Source: Chimonanthus salicifolius
Taxonomy: Eukaryota; Streptophyta; Magnoliopsida; Laurales; Calycanthaceae
Direction of reading: 5' to 3'
NCBI GenBank assembly: GCA_013350335.1
Contig: CM023540.1
Span: forward strand, 46,545,222-46,609,221
DNA: 64,000 bases
This document shows, in pieces, positions 12,401-27,400 of the stretch. The position numbers were made by a program, and so were the translations under genes. The notes under the pieces are model-generated. The model did not search any database. It was not told the origin of the DNA and was given only the letters and a program-made list of their open reading frames with translations. Numbering within the stretch: the stretch's first letter is position 1; each line of letters opens with the position of its first letter.

Positions 12401-15400
12401 TCCTCTCTTTTATTTTCTAGTGAAACAATTTTATTAAGAAAACCTTTCAAAAATATTAAAGAAGAAAGTAATAAAAGGGCTAATATCTCAAGAAAAGACT
12501 TTTAGCTTGCAAAACAATTTTATTTATATTCTCATTTTTCATCTCCATCATCCTTTTATTTGAAAGGAAACAATATGCTTTAATTAATGGGAAAATGTAC
12601 ATGTAAAGAAACATGAATATGTCATCTGAGGTGCTTGCTACCCCCAAAATTTACAAAACACGCATCTCTACAAATCTGTTTAGAACATAAAAAAATACAC
12701 TAATATGAAGAATAGTCTAAAAAACACTACTTTTTGATGTCCCAGTCTTTGCCAAGAAATTTGCACTCCCATTTGCTGTTCTCTTTACAAGTGTGGGTGG
12801 GTTGTCTAGGTTATTCACCCATGTGTTATTTTCCTGCTCAATATATATATTTTTTTTATTGAAATGGTTCTTTGAATGGTAAATGTGGTGAAAGATGGAC
12901 GAGTCAAAGAAAGTATGATTGATTTCGTAATGTGGTTTAAAATAAGGAGTTCACTTGGAGCTAGTAGCCTACAATTATTTTCTCAGGTTGGGGCATTTTT
13001 TTGGTGGGAAGATTAATGCTCATGAATGAGGGTAGTGCTCTCTGGGAAGATTGACTTGATTCTTTAGTTTCATAGAAGGGGGAGGTTTGGTAGATGCCCA
13101 AGCTTAGATGCCCAGGTGCTTTGACATGCCATGTTGGAAGTGGGTCCCACCCTGTGATAAAAAAATTGGATCAATGGATAAGAATATCATGTGGGCTATC
13201 CAACTATCCAAAATGAGACCCATTGAATCATCATAGCCCTTGATTTTTTAAGACCATTGGATAAATACTTTTATCTATCATGATCTATCCAATGGCGAGG
13301 ATGCATCAAATGGACCCAAAAAAGGTTAGATCTAAATTTAAAAGTGAAAATAACAAATTTATTGATTTAAATTTACCATTAAGTGGGGCCCATATGAGAC
13401 CCTTGTTCCTGGGTGCACAAAGCTTGGGTGTCATTTGGCTAAAACAAATGACTTGTATTAGATGTTATGATATTCAATTTCATGTTTGATATCAGATTTT
13501 TTAGGGTTTGACGAAAATCGTTGGAGTGGTATTGGACTCCTCTGTCCTTCCTTGATCACCTGCTTCGTCCGTTAGTCCCCCCATCACTATCTTCTAGTCC
13601 CTAGAGATAGTTACTTAAGAAGTCCCATGAAATTCTGACCTATACTGCATCCAAGAAATTGCTCAAGCCTTGGACAATTGAAAGGTCTTCTCAGCAGAAC
13701 ACTCTATACACCTTCGACGACTGTTGTTTTACTCCTTCCACTTACAAATAGCTATTGGAATAACTTTCCACATACACCTGCTCTTGCCCCTGTATGGACA
13801 TTGCCCTACCAAAGTTGTAAGTGTGCCATTATGAGTTGGCACAACTTATTAGAAACTTCCACCTTTTTTTTTTTGCTTATATTTCCCTTGTTTGGCAATA
13901 AAAATCTTCATTTAGAAACTGCTGTTTCTACTTTAGAGAGAGTGCTTTCCTCCTCACCAGACTGTAAAAGTCTTAGTACTAAATGAATTTAATTTTTTCC
14001 CCACAATTACAAAGCTTCTATATTGTGTGTGGTGATCACCTAATGCAGATTGAAATCATTAAGGATTTGCCTGAAGACAAGACCATCACAGTTTACAGAT
14101 GTGGACCTTTAGTTGATCTCTGTCGTGGACCACACATACCAAATACATCTTTTGTGAAAGCCCTTGCTTGTTTAAAGGTGATGGACTTTTTACACAAGAG
14201 CCGAGCTTTTCTTTCAGCTATTTGTTTTGTTGATTACTGATTAATATCTTAATGGTTGAATCTTCAGGCTTCATCCTCATATTGGAGGGGAAAATCAGAT
14301 CGTGAGAGTCTTCAAAGAGTTTATGGAATCTCCTTTCCTGATGCAAAACGTCTGAAGGTTCATTTTTGTTTTATCTGAGCCACATATACTCCCTTCTGCC
14401 TTTTGAAATCAGTATTTTATTTTATTTATTTTTCTTACTGGTTTGGTTGCTATGAGGTTTCTCACCTTTTTGAAATTGCTTGTTATGGAAAGTTCAGGGA
14501 TATTTTTCTCTGTTTTAAATTCTTTTCAGATTGGAGGTATAAAGTTGTGTATGCTATCTGGATGTTGCAATAACCATGTGCTTAGCTATTCCTTCTAGAC
14601 AGGAATTCCTTCATGATTTTGGCTCAGTTCGGATGTGTTGAAACGACATCACGAATTGAGTCTCACTGGTGAGACCACAATCTTACCCATTTGGTGTTGT
14701 ATCAAGAGGGTGAAACACATTTATCCTTTTACAATGTTTTGCTAAAAAAAGTTGGAGAAACTGTTTCCTCCTCAACGGGCAGTGTAAGCATCTGTTTTAC
14801 TAGGGAGACCCACCTGATCTTTTATATATTACTTCTTGTCCTTAGAAAGTAGTTCTTACTTGTTGCTTTCTCCATTAGACTCTAAACAGTAGTAAAAAGT
14901 AAAAAGTGGTGATTCTCCTCTTAGGCATTCTCTGTCTTTATCAGTTTCATGCTTTCTTCGAATGGTGGGCCGGGCAGGAACTTGCACAGGCTGGGCTGAA
15001 TTAGTTGAACTTGAGTTCAAGCTGAACCCATGTTTGTAGGGCCCAAGCCCAAAATGTGTATGCGGGCTTATCTAGTGTGGTGCTCGTTTGGCCTAAAATG
15101 GAATTTCTTTTGTATTATTCTGTAAAACGTAAATTATATTTTACATATTTATTTTTACACTATAATTCAATGAAAGAAATTTAGATTTTATAAAATGTGG
15201 CTCAAATTTGACTTTCATGTACTAGACCAGTTCTGAATTGAATTATAATTTGGACTTGATGTTTTTTTGCCTGAAAATGAACCAAACCTGAATTTTTGAT
15301 TTTTTTTTTTTCATGTGGACTTGTGTTATGTCTGGCCTAAGTTGCGCCCCTAATAGTAGGGAAGTATTACTTTTAACATCCATCTTTTGCCATGTTCAGA

Positions 15401-18400
15401 TGGAATCGTTGTGTTAATCATAGAAGGTTGAATCAATGTGTTGGGTAATATATTATGCTGAAACATATTTTATATCTCTGGGTTTTTACTAGTTTCCAAT
15501 ACATGTTTAAAAGGAGCTCGTTTGAAGATGAGCAAACTCAATTTATCTTCTCTTGAGAGATGTTCATTAGAAGCTAATATTTTACTTGTCCCTTTCTTTT
15601 CTTTTTGGCAATCACTTTAAATTAAATTTTGTAAATGAACTGGAGAAAAAAGTAGATCAGATGGAATTAGATTTTGATTCTTACCATCCATATGTATATG
15701 TATATGTAGTTGAAATGGTAACTATTTTTGCATCAAGAGGCACAGAGTGTGCACATTACATAGAGATCTAATTGGATCTATAGAAAAAGAAAACAGATTG
15801 GAATAGCTTATCTGATTTTAACACTTCATAAGTTAACTTTTGGCAACGCACTCCCTCCGTACTCTGAATATATCTGATTTGATAATGCCCTTGAATTCCT
15901 TATTTCCTTTAAAACAACTGGCTATAAGATCCACTAGGATTTCTCTGGCGGAGTGATCACTGATGATGGCTTAGACATTTGGTTCTAGATATTATCAGCT
16001 GATCTGCTACCTGGTGGTGATTGAATTTAGGAATTATTTTCTAATGAATTAGCTGTTATTCAGAGTGGAAAGTTCATTTATCAAATCAGTGATTACCTAA
16101 TTCATAGGCATATTGATTCGACGTTTGTCAGTTGTGTTTACAATTGAAAGGGGAACTATCTTTTCATTTACTGTCAATTTTCCTGGAGATATGGGAAGAA
16201 TGTAACAATAGGAAATGTTGTAGTAAGGTGGGTGATTCTGGGTGAGCTTTCACAGGAAGATGCTTCTGGCTACATTTTCGGCCTGTTCTTAAAAAGAATT
16301 TACTGGATCTGCACCCTCAGAGATGACTGATACGTGGCTAGAATATATTGACATGATATAAGTATTTAGGATGTGTATACTTTTGTTTTCTTTGTGTGTT
16401 GTGCGTGGTGCTCTTTCTCTGTGTTGTGTGCATTTTGAGTGCTTAGCTTTGGGTGTATTCTTTTTGCATCTAATAAAAGTTAACCATTTTAAAAAAGTGA
16501 ACTTATTTTAAGTTGTTATTTTCTACTCATGCATTATGTCTTAGATTTTTTAGCAAGCTAATTGATGATGTCTTTATTATTATTGTTTTTTTTTGAAGTC
16601 CGTCTTTATTATTATTGTTGTCGTCGTTTCTGTTGCTGTTATTATATTAGAGATTACAAAGGACACCAGCATTTGTGTAAAAGTTGGTTTAGGGAATACA
16701 ATCAAGACAAATGCAGGTGCTTATTTGTAACAGTATTTGACAATCACTTTTCTATGCAATATTTACCATAACTAGGAACTTGCCTAGGGATCCAGTATGT
16801 TTGTGCATTGCACCTAACTCTTGGGAGGAACTCTATTTATGTCCTATATATCTTTTTTATTTTTTCTACAATATGGCTATTTTAACGTTTTTCTGTATTA
16901 AGATTTGTTATTCTAGTTAATATTTGTTGTTAGCTATTAAAACTTAATCAGAAACTCTGATCAATATACATATATATTGTTGTATATGATGTATGTATTT
17001 TTTAATATATAGAATAATTTGAAAACCCAATTGTCCATACGTTTTGTTTCTTTGGATAATAACAATGTAGTTTGTTGCATTGGTTTTATAAATACATAAT
17101 ACTTACCCATATAAGCATTCCAAAATATCTAAATAATTGTGCCCAGATAAGTTATGCTCACCTAGGTGTGTCATGTTCCTTGAGCTATCAAAACTCCTTG
17201 CCCCCATCCTATGAAGTTCATAGTGGCATGCTATTTGATGTAGAACACGGATGGACTAGGCCTAATTTGTGTATTTTATTATTTATTTTTCTCTCTTTCT
17301 TTCCTACTTAGATTAGGTTTCCCATTTTTATATTTTCGTATTTTTGTAATGGTTGTATTCGTTCCTCTTAAGGTCGAAAGTCCCTGCATAGTAGGATTAG
17401 ATTTGTTTCCTATTTGATTTAGGAGTCCTAGTTTAGTAAGGAGGCCAGGTCAGTTGTTTTCCCGTTTTGGATTCTTATGCTATTTTCGAGTTAGTGTTTT
17501 CCTATAAATACCTATGGATGTAATAGAGATGCAACATACGATGGATTAATAAAATTTATGTTAAGGCATAGCCTTTTCCTATCTTCTTTCTTCTCCTATT
17601 TCTACCGAGTTGTAGACCATTCTATCCATTCCTGCCTGGTTGCAGGCTGCTCCTGCATCATTATTTGTTGTTTGATGCCAGTTATTATTTTATGTGATCT
17701 TTATTTTCTCTAATGTTATTAACATGACTTATGGTTATTTGGAAAAGAATTCTGTAACATTTGTAAAGCCTGTCTTTTATATGTTGGTTGTTACGTCTGC
17801 TAAGTTGCTTTTACATGATTGACTATCCATGTTGTTGTTATGCCACTCTGGTAAATATTATTACTATTGTTGTTTTTTCATGCTTTAGCTTTTTAAGTTT
17901 GTTAGATTGTTTTTTTTTTTTTATGACCAAGGTGTCCAGGGGTCTCACCTGTATTTGGATAGGGGACATTTTAACCCTACTAGTCCTTGGGGCATGTGCA
18001 AGCCTCCCAATCCCACACACATTGGATAAGCAACTATGGGGAGTGGCCAGAAGGGTGTTGAGCGTGAATCGAACTCATGACCTCCCTACATGAGGGGAGC
18101 TTCTTGATCGTCAGGCCATCCCCCTCTTGGGTTGTTTGTTAGATTGTTTTGTTACTCCTTTCCTTGTATGGAATAGTCTTTTCTATTTTCCTTCTCAGTT
18201 TTGTTGAGATTACTACTTTAAGGATAACATAGAATTAACTTACTGAGTTTTTTGTGGTGTTCCATCACGCAGGTTATTTTAGTAAGCATGCAAAATCTCT
18301 TTGATTAGTTTGTGTTAGCATAGTTGTTAAAATCTTAGGATTTATAACATGAATCTTGTGATGCGATACGATTTTTAAAGAAAACAGTTTGGATCTTATT

Positions 18401-21400
18401 TTACAATAGGATTTTTTAGCAACTTTACAATTTTGTTATTTAAATGTTACTTTTACTAAAATATGATTTCTTCTTTATAATCCAAGTAAAATTTTAAAAC
18501 ATTAGTCTTGTAAACTATCCACAATTGCATATAATTAGCAAATCATATGCATGACTTTATTTTTGTAATTTTAAACAATGTTTACATAAATAACAAGAAC
18601 GTTGTCTCTATAAATCTATCTTCATTCTTTTTGTCATTTTACCAATAATGTTTTGAATACCAAGTGCAAACAATATGATAAACTTTTTTTTTTTCCTTCA
18701 TAAATCATTTTAAAGGATTTTACCCTTTTCTAAGAAAATCATAAAAATCTTACAACCAATGATACGATTTGCAATTCACGATGACAAAAACAAATTTCAA
18801 TACGATTTCTGAAATTTCAGAACATTGTGCTTTAGTGTTATTTAAGTGTTTTATTTGCTGCTGATGTTTTAGGCTTCACATTCTCTGTCAAAATAAATCC
18901 GTGTGACTTAAATTTGCATTTGGCAATTGTCATGAACATCTTACCATTTGAATGCAGTAAAAGGCACATGAACTATCTGGTGCTCCTGTTTTCGTATTTG
19001 ATCATCCAATTACCATTTGTTAGTCTGATTTGGCGATGAAATTTCAAATTGTTAAAGTAGCTTGTACTCTTGCTGTATTCCCTTTTCTAGGATTATATGA
19101 AACAGTTGGAGGAGGCAAAGAAATATGACCATCGCATATTGGGGCAAAATCAAGAGCTTCTCTTTTTTCATCCTCTTAGGTGAGAATCACAACCTGGTTT
19201 GCTTTTCTGTTCAGCCAATATTTTCTATGGCTCTGTTTCTCACATTTCAGTATTGCATGTCCTGTGACATTTTAGCCCAGGGAGTTGCTTTTTTCTGCCG
19301 CATGGAGCTAGAGTCTATAACAAGCTAATGGAATTCATCAAAGCTCAGTATAGGGATAGAGGTTACGAAGAGGTTCTCATCTTATATACATTTATTCAAA
19401 GTCTATGATGTTTGTAGGTTTTTCTTCTCTCATATTAGATCTCTTTTCCAGGTTATAACACCTAACATCTACAATATGCAATTGTGGGAAACATCAGGTC
19501 ATGCTGCAAATTATAAAGAGAATATGTTTGTGTTTGAGGTGGGAATTTTTTTCCTCTTCTTTAAAGGACACCATTATCTTAGTGTAATTAATGCATTAAC
19601 TATTGGTCCATTATCAGTCATCATAATACTTAGAAAGTACTTTAATTGCACTGCAGTTTCATTATAGCTGCTGCACCTTCTTCCATTTATCTAAATTGTC
19701 TTTTTTTTTTTCCCTCTCTGTACATATAAAATGTGTCTTTTTCCTATTTCAAAAAGGGTGTCTTTTTTCTTGTCATTTTTTTTTTTCAAATGGGAATTGC
19801 AATTGTATTAAAAAGAAAAAGACACCAAAAGTGCACAATACAAAAAGTAGGAACAAAGAGAAGGAAACACCCTTCAACCCCGTATACCCAAGCAGGAAAG
19901 AACCTCTAGAAACAAAACAATTAGGCTTTAAGACAGGCCATTACACTCTTTTCAAGCTCTTAAATGTCCGAAATGAAAACATCTTGGAATTCTGTTTGGG
20001 AGGAGGCCCCAAGCAATGCATTTGGCCATAACTCGACTACAAATACCTTGGGGGCTCTCGACGCTATTCCCGAACACCCTATTGTTGCGTTCCCACCACA
20101 AGCTTCGTATGGTGGCAAAAATAGCCAACCGCACATCGCTGAGCATTTGGTGGATATATTAGAGATCTCCCAGGCAAAGGACAACTTAGCAACTAAAGAG
20201 AGCATAGACCACCGATACCAAAGTGGTTAAGGAGAAAGCTCCATATTGACGACAAAAAAGAACAATGGATGAGGTGGTCCACATCTTCAGAGGCTTGGAG
20301 ACAGAAGGGGCACCCGCTAACCAGAGTCGTACCCCTCTTACACAGGTCGTCCTAGGTTAGGATTTTCCTCAAACCCGCAGTCCAAAAAAAACTAATGGCT
20401 CAAGGTGGGGTGAGCTTTGGAAGACTAGGTAGCTAGATTTACTACTGGAACTGAATTGCATTGGTTGTTTTGCATGTAAAAGGACTTCACTGAAAAGGAA
20501 CCAGCGGAGTTTGGCCACCACAGTAGAGAATCCCTGTCCTGAATCTAAATTCGAAGTGAGGATAGTAGAAGTAGGAGGTGAGAAAAGTCATCTGCTTCTG
20601 CATCGGTTGAATTTCTATGGAAACATATATCCTTGACCAATTGACCACCAAACGCTGAGTAGAACCCAAAGACAACCACCAGGAGAGAGAGAGAGAGCCG
20701 GAAGAGAGAAGGGAACTACTCTGAAGGGAGAGGAGACACACTAGAGATTAGTCCAAAATTGGACACGACTACCATTCCCCATTTTAAAACAGATTCCTTG
20801 CTTAAATTAGATTGTGCAACTGCTGATGGCCCTCCACATTCCAGAGGCCCTCGGTGTAGTGGGATTGAAATCCCAATCTCTATTCCTTATTCTGTACTTC
20901 TTGACCAAGTAAAGCTTTCCACGGGGCATCATCCTCAATCCCAATTTCTCACAACCATTTGGAAAGAGGGTCATAATAAACTCCTTATTGGGACAAACTC
21001 TAAGGCCTCCTGCCTCAATTAGGAGGCAAACTTGTTGCTAGCCCCAAAGGAAATCTTTCATAATATTCTCTAGGGTGTGGATGACCTTCTGAGGACACTT
21101 GAAAGTAGATAAGACGTAAACTAGGAGTGCTGAAAGGACTGCTTTCGATAAAGTTATTTTGTTTGCAAAGGACAAATATTTGGCTCTCCATGAAGCTAGG
21201 CGCTTATTGAATTTGTCAACGATGGGCTCCTGAAGAGAAAAATTTGAAGTCTTAATCCAAAGAGGGAGCCAAGTAAGTGGAAAGAAGGGAGGGCGATTGA
21301 CACTCTAGGAGGCCTACCAAGATAGATAACTCGTTTCTTTGGAGGTTAAATGCCAAAAATCTCTCTCTTGTGGTAGTTGATATGCAATGAGGAGAGCTCG

Positions 21401-24400
21401 AACCATTTGAGTAAAGCTTTCAAATTCTTGATTGATTTCTGACTAGCTTCAGAAAAGATGATGGTGTCATCTACGAATTGGAGATGGTGAAACTCAAGTG
21501 AGGAATAACTCCTTAAACCACAGAAGAGAGAAAAGTTTGCCACTTTTGAGGGGAGGAGGCTAAAGCTTCAACAACAATGATAACCAAAGTAGGAGAGAGG
21601 GGTCTCCTTGGCGAAGGACGCGAGAGTTTCGGAAAAAACCTTTCAGAGAGCCGTTGATGAGAACTGAGAAGTAGGTAGTGGATACACACTAAGCCATCCA
21701 AATGCACTACTTTCATCCAAAATCCCATGCTGCAGAGGACAAATTGGAGGAAGCTCTATTCAATCATATCATAAGCTTTCTCCAAGTCAATCTTGCATAT
21801 TAAACCTTTCCTTTCGTACTTGTGTTGGGAGTCGATGCAATCATGAGCAGTTATGACAACATCCATAATTTGTCTACCATCAACAGTTGTCGACTGAAAA
21901 GGAGAATTTGGGCTTGGGATGAACACCTTCAATTTGTTGGCAAGGAGCTTGGAGAGAATCTTGTACGGACTGGCCCACTAATAGGTCGGAAATCCTTGAG
22001 TGAAGATGCCTCGTCATTTTTGGGGACAATGATAAGGAAGATAGCGCCAAAGTCCTTGGAAGGTCTACCCCTTTGATAAAACTCCTTGCAAAAAGCTACA
22101 GGATCATGCTTAACAACCTCCCAAAAATCTTGAAAAAGGCTATAGGACCTTGGTGCAATCATCACTGAGAACCGAAATTGCAGATTTGCTCTCATCCTCA
22201 GAAAAATGGTCTTTCAAGGAGAGAAGCATCCTTGGGGGATAAATTCTTAAAAAGAAGTCCGTCGATGGGCAATCACTCACAAGGATTGGCTGAGTACAAG
22301 CCTTGGAAGAAGTTAACTATGGAGGAGGTGATGATATCCTTATTGAAAAACATTGTGTCGTCAAGGGAGAGAGACTTGATATGGTTGACCTGCTTGTGAG
22401 TAGAGGCTATGGCATGGAAGAACTTAGTGTTCCTATCACCCTCTCTAGCCCTCCTGTCATGGGACCTCGGCTTCTACTTTACCTCTTCTTTAATGTTTTT
22501 TACGTGATATTGGTCTTGAATCTCCTAGCATAAGAGATAGTCAAAGAACCAAATCACGAGTGGTGGCAATTCTTCAACTTGCCTTTCATGAACTTTAGCT
22601 TTTGGGCAATATCTGATTGAGTTACACTCTGCCCACCATTTAGCAACAAGATCCTTGGAACCTTTTTATTTAAGCCAACATAGATCAAATTGAAAAGGGG
22701 ATAACCCCCAAATTCCTTAAAGGTGTTGAGCACCAATGACCAATGATCAGAAATGGGGTGAGGGAAGATTGTCACATGTGGGTCATGAAAGTCTCTAGCC
22801 ACTCGGGCGAAATAAGGAATCTGTCGATGCGAGAGTGATGAGGCCCAACTTGAATGCCGAACCATGTGAATTCTCCCCCGGATAGTGGAAGATCAACTAA
22901 TGAGATACCTAAGGTGCAATTTGAGAAGTGCCTCATGATAGTGGATGATCCGATCTCATCCGTTCTTTCACGAGAGAATTTTATAATGTTAAAATCCCCG
23001 CAGATGCACCAATGATCACCCCACTTGCCACTTAGGGACTGAATTTCTTAAAGGAAAGCGTGTTTCCAACTAGACAGAGGGAGAAGTCATTGTTGTGACA
23101 GCCTAACTTGTTGAATTTGCTTGTATCCCAACAGATGATGATTCCTTCAGAGAAACCAAGAGAAGCCTTAGCCTCCCAACTATGCCTTTGTCCACTCTGA
23201 AAAGACTAGATAATGAGTCCGACGGATTCTCCACCTTTTATTCTTCAAAGCAGATGATGTCAGTCTCGAATGATTGGATGAAATTCTTTATTCTAGCTCT
23301 TTTTGATGGGTCACCGAGAACCCTAACATTCCAAGAGAGGATCTTCATTGGGACTCCAAATCCTTTGCCACCCCTTGGACTATGATATCAACTCTCAAAG
23401 AATCCCTTACAACTTGCTCTTTTCGGTGGCTATAATAAACAAATGAATTCAATCTGCTGAGCTCCCGTGGGTGCACAATTTTGTCCTTCCATTTGGATAA
23501 CAGAAGAAGCTAACCAAAAGATTTGATTTCTACAAGGTATGAGAGGAGGAGGCTTTCGGCATCTAAGCCTAACTTGCGCCCAACCTCAATCATTCAGTGA
23601 TAAACCCACTAAGAAGATGATGAAATGGCATTCGACTATCCGAGATTACTGCGTGATGCCGGGTTGGGAGGGAGAATTTGGTTCCTCAATTTGATATTTG
23701 CTTCAAGCTTCTCCATCAAGCTGACAACAATAAACTTTGGGAAAGAAGACTAGGTGGACATTTGTGGCAAGGTCAGAGAAAGAAACTCTATTGCTATCGG
23801 ACTAGAAAGGCAAGAATCACCGACTTAAGGATTAGGAATTGACACTCCCACATGGATAACAGATAGGATCTCATACAAGGGGTCCAAAACATTTGAAACG
23901 CCGACTCTAAGGTTGGGAGGTCGGCCTTGAGGGGTGGGGGGACTGAAAACATCATCAGAATGGAACCTAGTATGCATGCAAGAGGAAACTTTCGGAAAGG
24001 GAATCATTTCAGTCACTGACCCATCTTGAGCAGGAAGTAGGTCACCAACACTGGTCATTTCGGCGTTGGGGAGGTAAGGACTAGGTTCGTAGGCGACGAG
24101 GGGATTGTAGGAGGAGGAGGCTCTCGGAGATAAGGCCTGAGATGAGGGTTATGCCTGGGGCCATGTCCAAGGGTTGATGTAGAGGAGGGAGACACCACAT
24201 GGTGGGGACGAGGAGTCTTTTCAGTTGAAACTGTGTCCGTTGGGCATATCAAGGAAAATCGAGGCTCGTGAGTTGGGCTAACCTGTTGGATTGGGTCTGG
24301 AGAGCTAGGTTGATGAGCTGGCAGAACAGGGTTCATGGTTGGGTCAAAAGGCCTGGACTCTGGTTTACGAACCCAAAGGATTGGCCCATGCTCGCCCATA

Positions 24401-27400
24401 GGTGAGCCAGACCTCAGCCTGATGGAGTCCTAACTTTGGAAGCCTCGATAGAAAAATTCATAAAGCGAGGGAGATTGATTCTTTAGTTGACTTTCATTCG
24501 GAATGGGTCCCACATGTTCAGATAAGAAAGTGAAAGGGATAGGGTAGAAAGGGAGTCTTTGCAGAGAAACCATAAGAGGGAAATGTGGCAGCAAATCGTC
24601 TAGGGATGTGTCGCAGCAATTGAAAGAGAGGTTTGAATGGGATGGGGAGCATTGACCTCGCGATCCAAGTGGAGGGGAGATAACCACTAGACTTCGAACG
24701 AAATGTGGCAGCAAGAGAAATCTGCGATGGAACCATCCAGAGGTTCGTTGGAGCGACAAGCAACGGAGAGGCTAATGGAGGAGGGACATGCGCTAGAAGG
24801 TCGCTAGAGCCTTCGACGGCAGGTGAGCGGTGGATTCTGAAGAAGGGACCAGTGACGGAGGGGCCATTGGGGGAGGGACTTGCAGCAGAAGGTCGCTAGA
24901 GCCATCCACCGTCAAGTGAGTGATGGGAGACCTGAAGGAGAAGATTTTGCTTTGATAGAGAATCCTAGCTCACACCACTCTTCACCGACCTTCAAGGGAA
25001 TGGCTTTCAACACCTAGATGTTGGGCGACCAAACCACTTGGTATCTGGCGAAGAGGAAGTGCCATCCCGTGGAAGTGAAAGGGTCCACCTCAATCACGGT
25101 ACCAAGGAAAGCATCGATGGTGTTAAAAGCTTTTGGAAACCAGGTTCCGAGGGGAATCCCGCAGACCCTACCCCAAACAAATTTGGAATAAAGGTCAGTG
25201 GACCAAAAAATGAAGGAAGAAAAATGGTGTTGGTGGGGGGTTCACAAAATCAGGAGTTCACTCACTAGATGGGAAGCCTCTTCGGCAACTTTGAAGGACA
25301 TCGGTGCATGAGTTGAGTCGATCCTACCAATAGAGAAGGTTCCAATGCCACCCAATAAAAATATAATCTTTTACTGAGGGAATATCCATTGAAGGAGATG
25401 AAAAGGTTCATACAAGCCGCTTCTTCAAAGACTCTGACCTCCTGCCGACAAGGTGTGTTTGCCTAGAATAATAGATTTTCTTTTTTCGGAGAGAACTATC
25501 TAGATTGGGATTGAAACCACTTGAGAGAAGAAAAGGTTTTTGAGGAGCTAACCGGAGAGGACTAGGCGTTAATGACACATCCACCCTAGAGGAGGAGTAA
25601 AATACTTGGCTAGCTGCACCAAATTTTTTTACCCTCTGAAGGATCTTCCATTCACTTCCACAGTGGAGCGGTTTTTTCTTGTCATTTTATTTGCTTCTTG
25701 TGTCACGATTCCTTCAATTTGCCATCTTGAGTTCTGTTATATTTTTGTAGATTGAGAAACAAGAATTTGGACTTAAGCCGATGAATTGTCCTGGCCACTG
25801 TTTGATGTTTGAACATAGAGTTCGATCCTATAGAGGTAGTGTTGCTTGTTTGCTGATATTTATTTTCACTTAAGAGCTTGTATTTGTAGAAGCTTGTTTA
25901 CTTATGTGTTTTCCTTTGAGCTAATTTTCTTCTCTCAAATGGCTAATAACATATAAATTGTTGTTTTTGGGTTGTGCTATAGAATTACCACTTCGATTGG
26001 CCGATTTTGGTGTTCTGCATAGGAATGAGCTTAGTGGTGCTCTCACTGGTTTAACACGGGTGAGAAGGTTCCAACAGGTATTCATTTGGAGGAGTCTTAT
26101 GCCTTGATCATAAATTCAGTGCCTTGATAATTTGCAGTCTTGAATATCTTCTTTGTTCTTAGATAAGGGGATCACTGATATTTGTGCTATCATTTTTCCA
26201 GCATTCTTCTCAATATTTGGTTTTTATTAAGCAGTCTAATTAGCCAAGTAACCATTATCACCCAATGAGGTCCAAACTTGTAGGAATCCTATGAATTTTC
26301 ATTTGTGTTTTTTGAATTATGGTATAATTTGTTTGAGTAATGGGTCATTGGCTTCTCCAATGACGATCAGTCTGACACCTCTTGAACGAGGAGGAAATAG
26401 TAACTTTACATCATTTTCATCACAAAGAGTCACTAGTGCATCATCATATTTTCATTATTGTCCTCATCATCATATAAGCTACTAATTCCATCTATCTGGG
26501 GTCGCCTTTTTCAGTTATACTCTTCCATTTTGCCGTAACAAAAACCATATCTTATGTTTTTTCCCCAAAACTAGTATAGTTTTCATTTAAAAGAAATAGA
26601 ATATTACAAAAGAGCGAAAGAATATAAGATATATCCTCAAGCATCCTTTATTACTTCACAATTCCCTATATCCTTCTTGGATTTCAATGTAGTTTTGCGT
26701 GCATTGTATTATGAATTGCGAAATCAAATTCTATTATGAAATGTTGATTTTTTTAAAATCTTCCAAATTTATTTGTGTTTAGACCTCAAATTAATAGATA
26801 TGTTTGCAATGAAGAGCATATTGGGTTCAAATGTATTAACATCAATTGTGCAACATTGAAAATTAATTTCATGGGAGTTACGTTGGAAAGTATAGGTTGT
26901 TTCCTAATGATGGGGTGCATGCAAATATTTTTTAAACTTATGTCAGTACAACATCCACATGTATATATCTATTTGTTTCCAAATTTGCTAAATTATCCTT
27001 GCATTGTTTCTAATTTGCTTTTCTTTGGATTAGCTAATATTTAGTGATTTTCCTTTGATGATTCTTGTGGGAAAATAATATGCATTTCTCTTGCAGGATG
27101 ATGCTCATATCTTTTGCATGGAGTCCCAGGTGAGCTCAATTTTTATTTTTTCACTGAACTAATCCATAAGTTATCGTAAGCCAAAGTGGCTTTTGTTGTG
27201 GTCATGCCTGGTAGAAACTCAAATTGGTTCTTCAAAATACTTGATTCTTTTGGGGTGATAATGTTGACCATAAAGATAAAGTAGTTGGTTTATTTGACCC
27301 ATGTTTGTGTTCCCTTTGTGTGTGTGTCTGTCATGCTATTATAGGTGGTTTGGATGTCTATTCTATTAAGGAGTAAATAGGGATATCTCTTGTTAGTAAA

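Larger units (their letters stand above)
19780..25671 (-). mobile_element. LINE-B: near full-length L1 with 17-bp TSD
   Basis: A perfect 17-bp duplication, TTTTTTCTTGTCATTTT, flanks it at 19763-19779 and 25672-25688. The minus-strand poly(A) tail is the T run near 19780-19786. At 5.9 kb it fills most of intron 11, antisense to ThrRS. The order on the minus strand is a 5' leader, ORF1 (about 25.3-23.4 kb), then ORF2 with endonuclease, RT and a zf-RVT-type C-terminus. All frames carry stops. Full length with an intact duplication implies a relatively recent insertion by plant L1 standards. Confidence 0.92.

Noticed and set aside
17930..18130. tRNA gene on the minus strand
   Set aside because: B-box and A-box-like sequences are present, but there is no cloverleaf, and the poly(A) tail and 17-bp duplication show a SINE.
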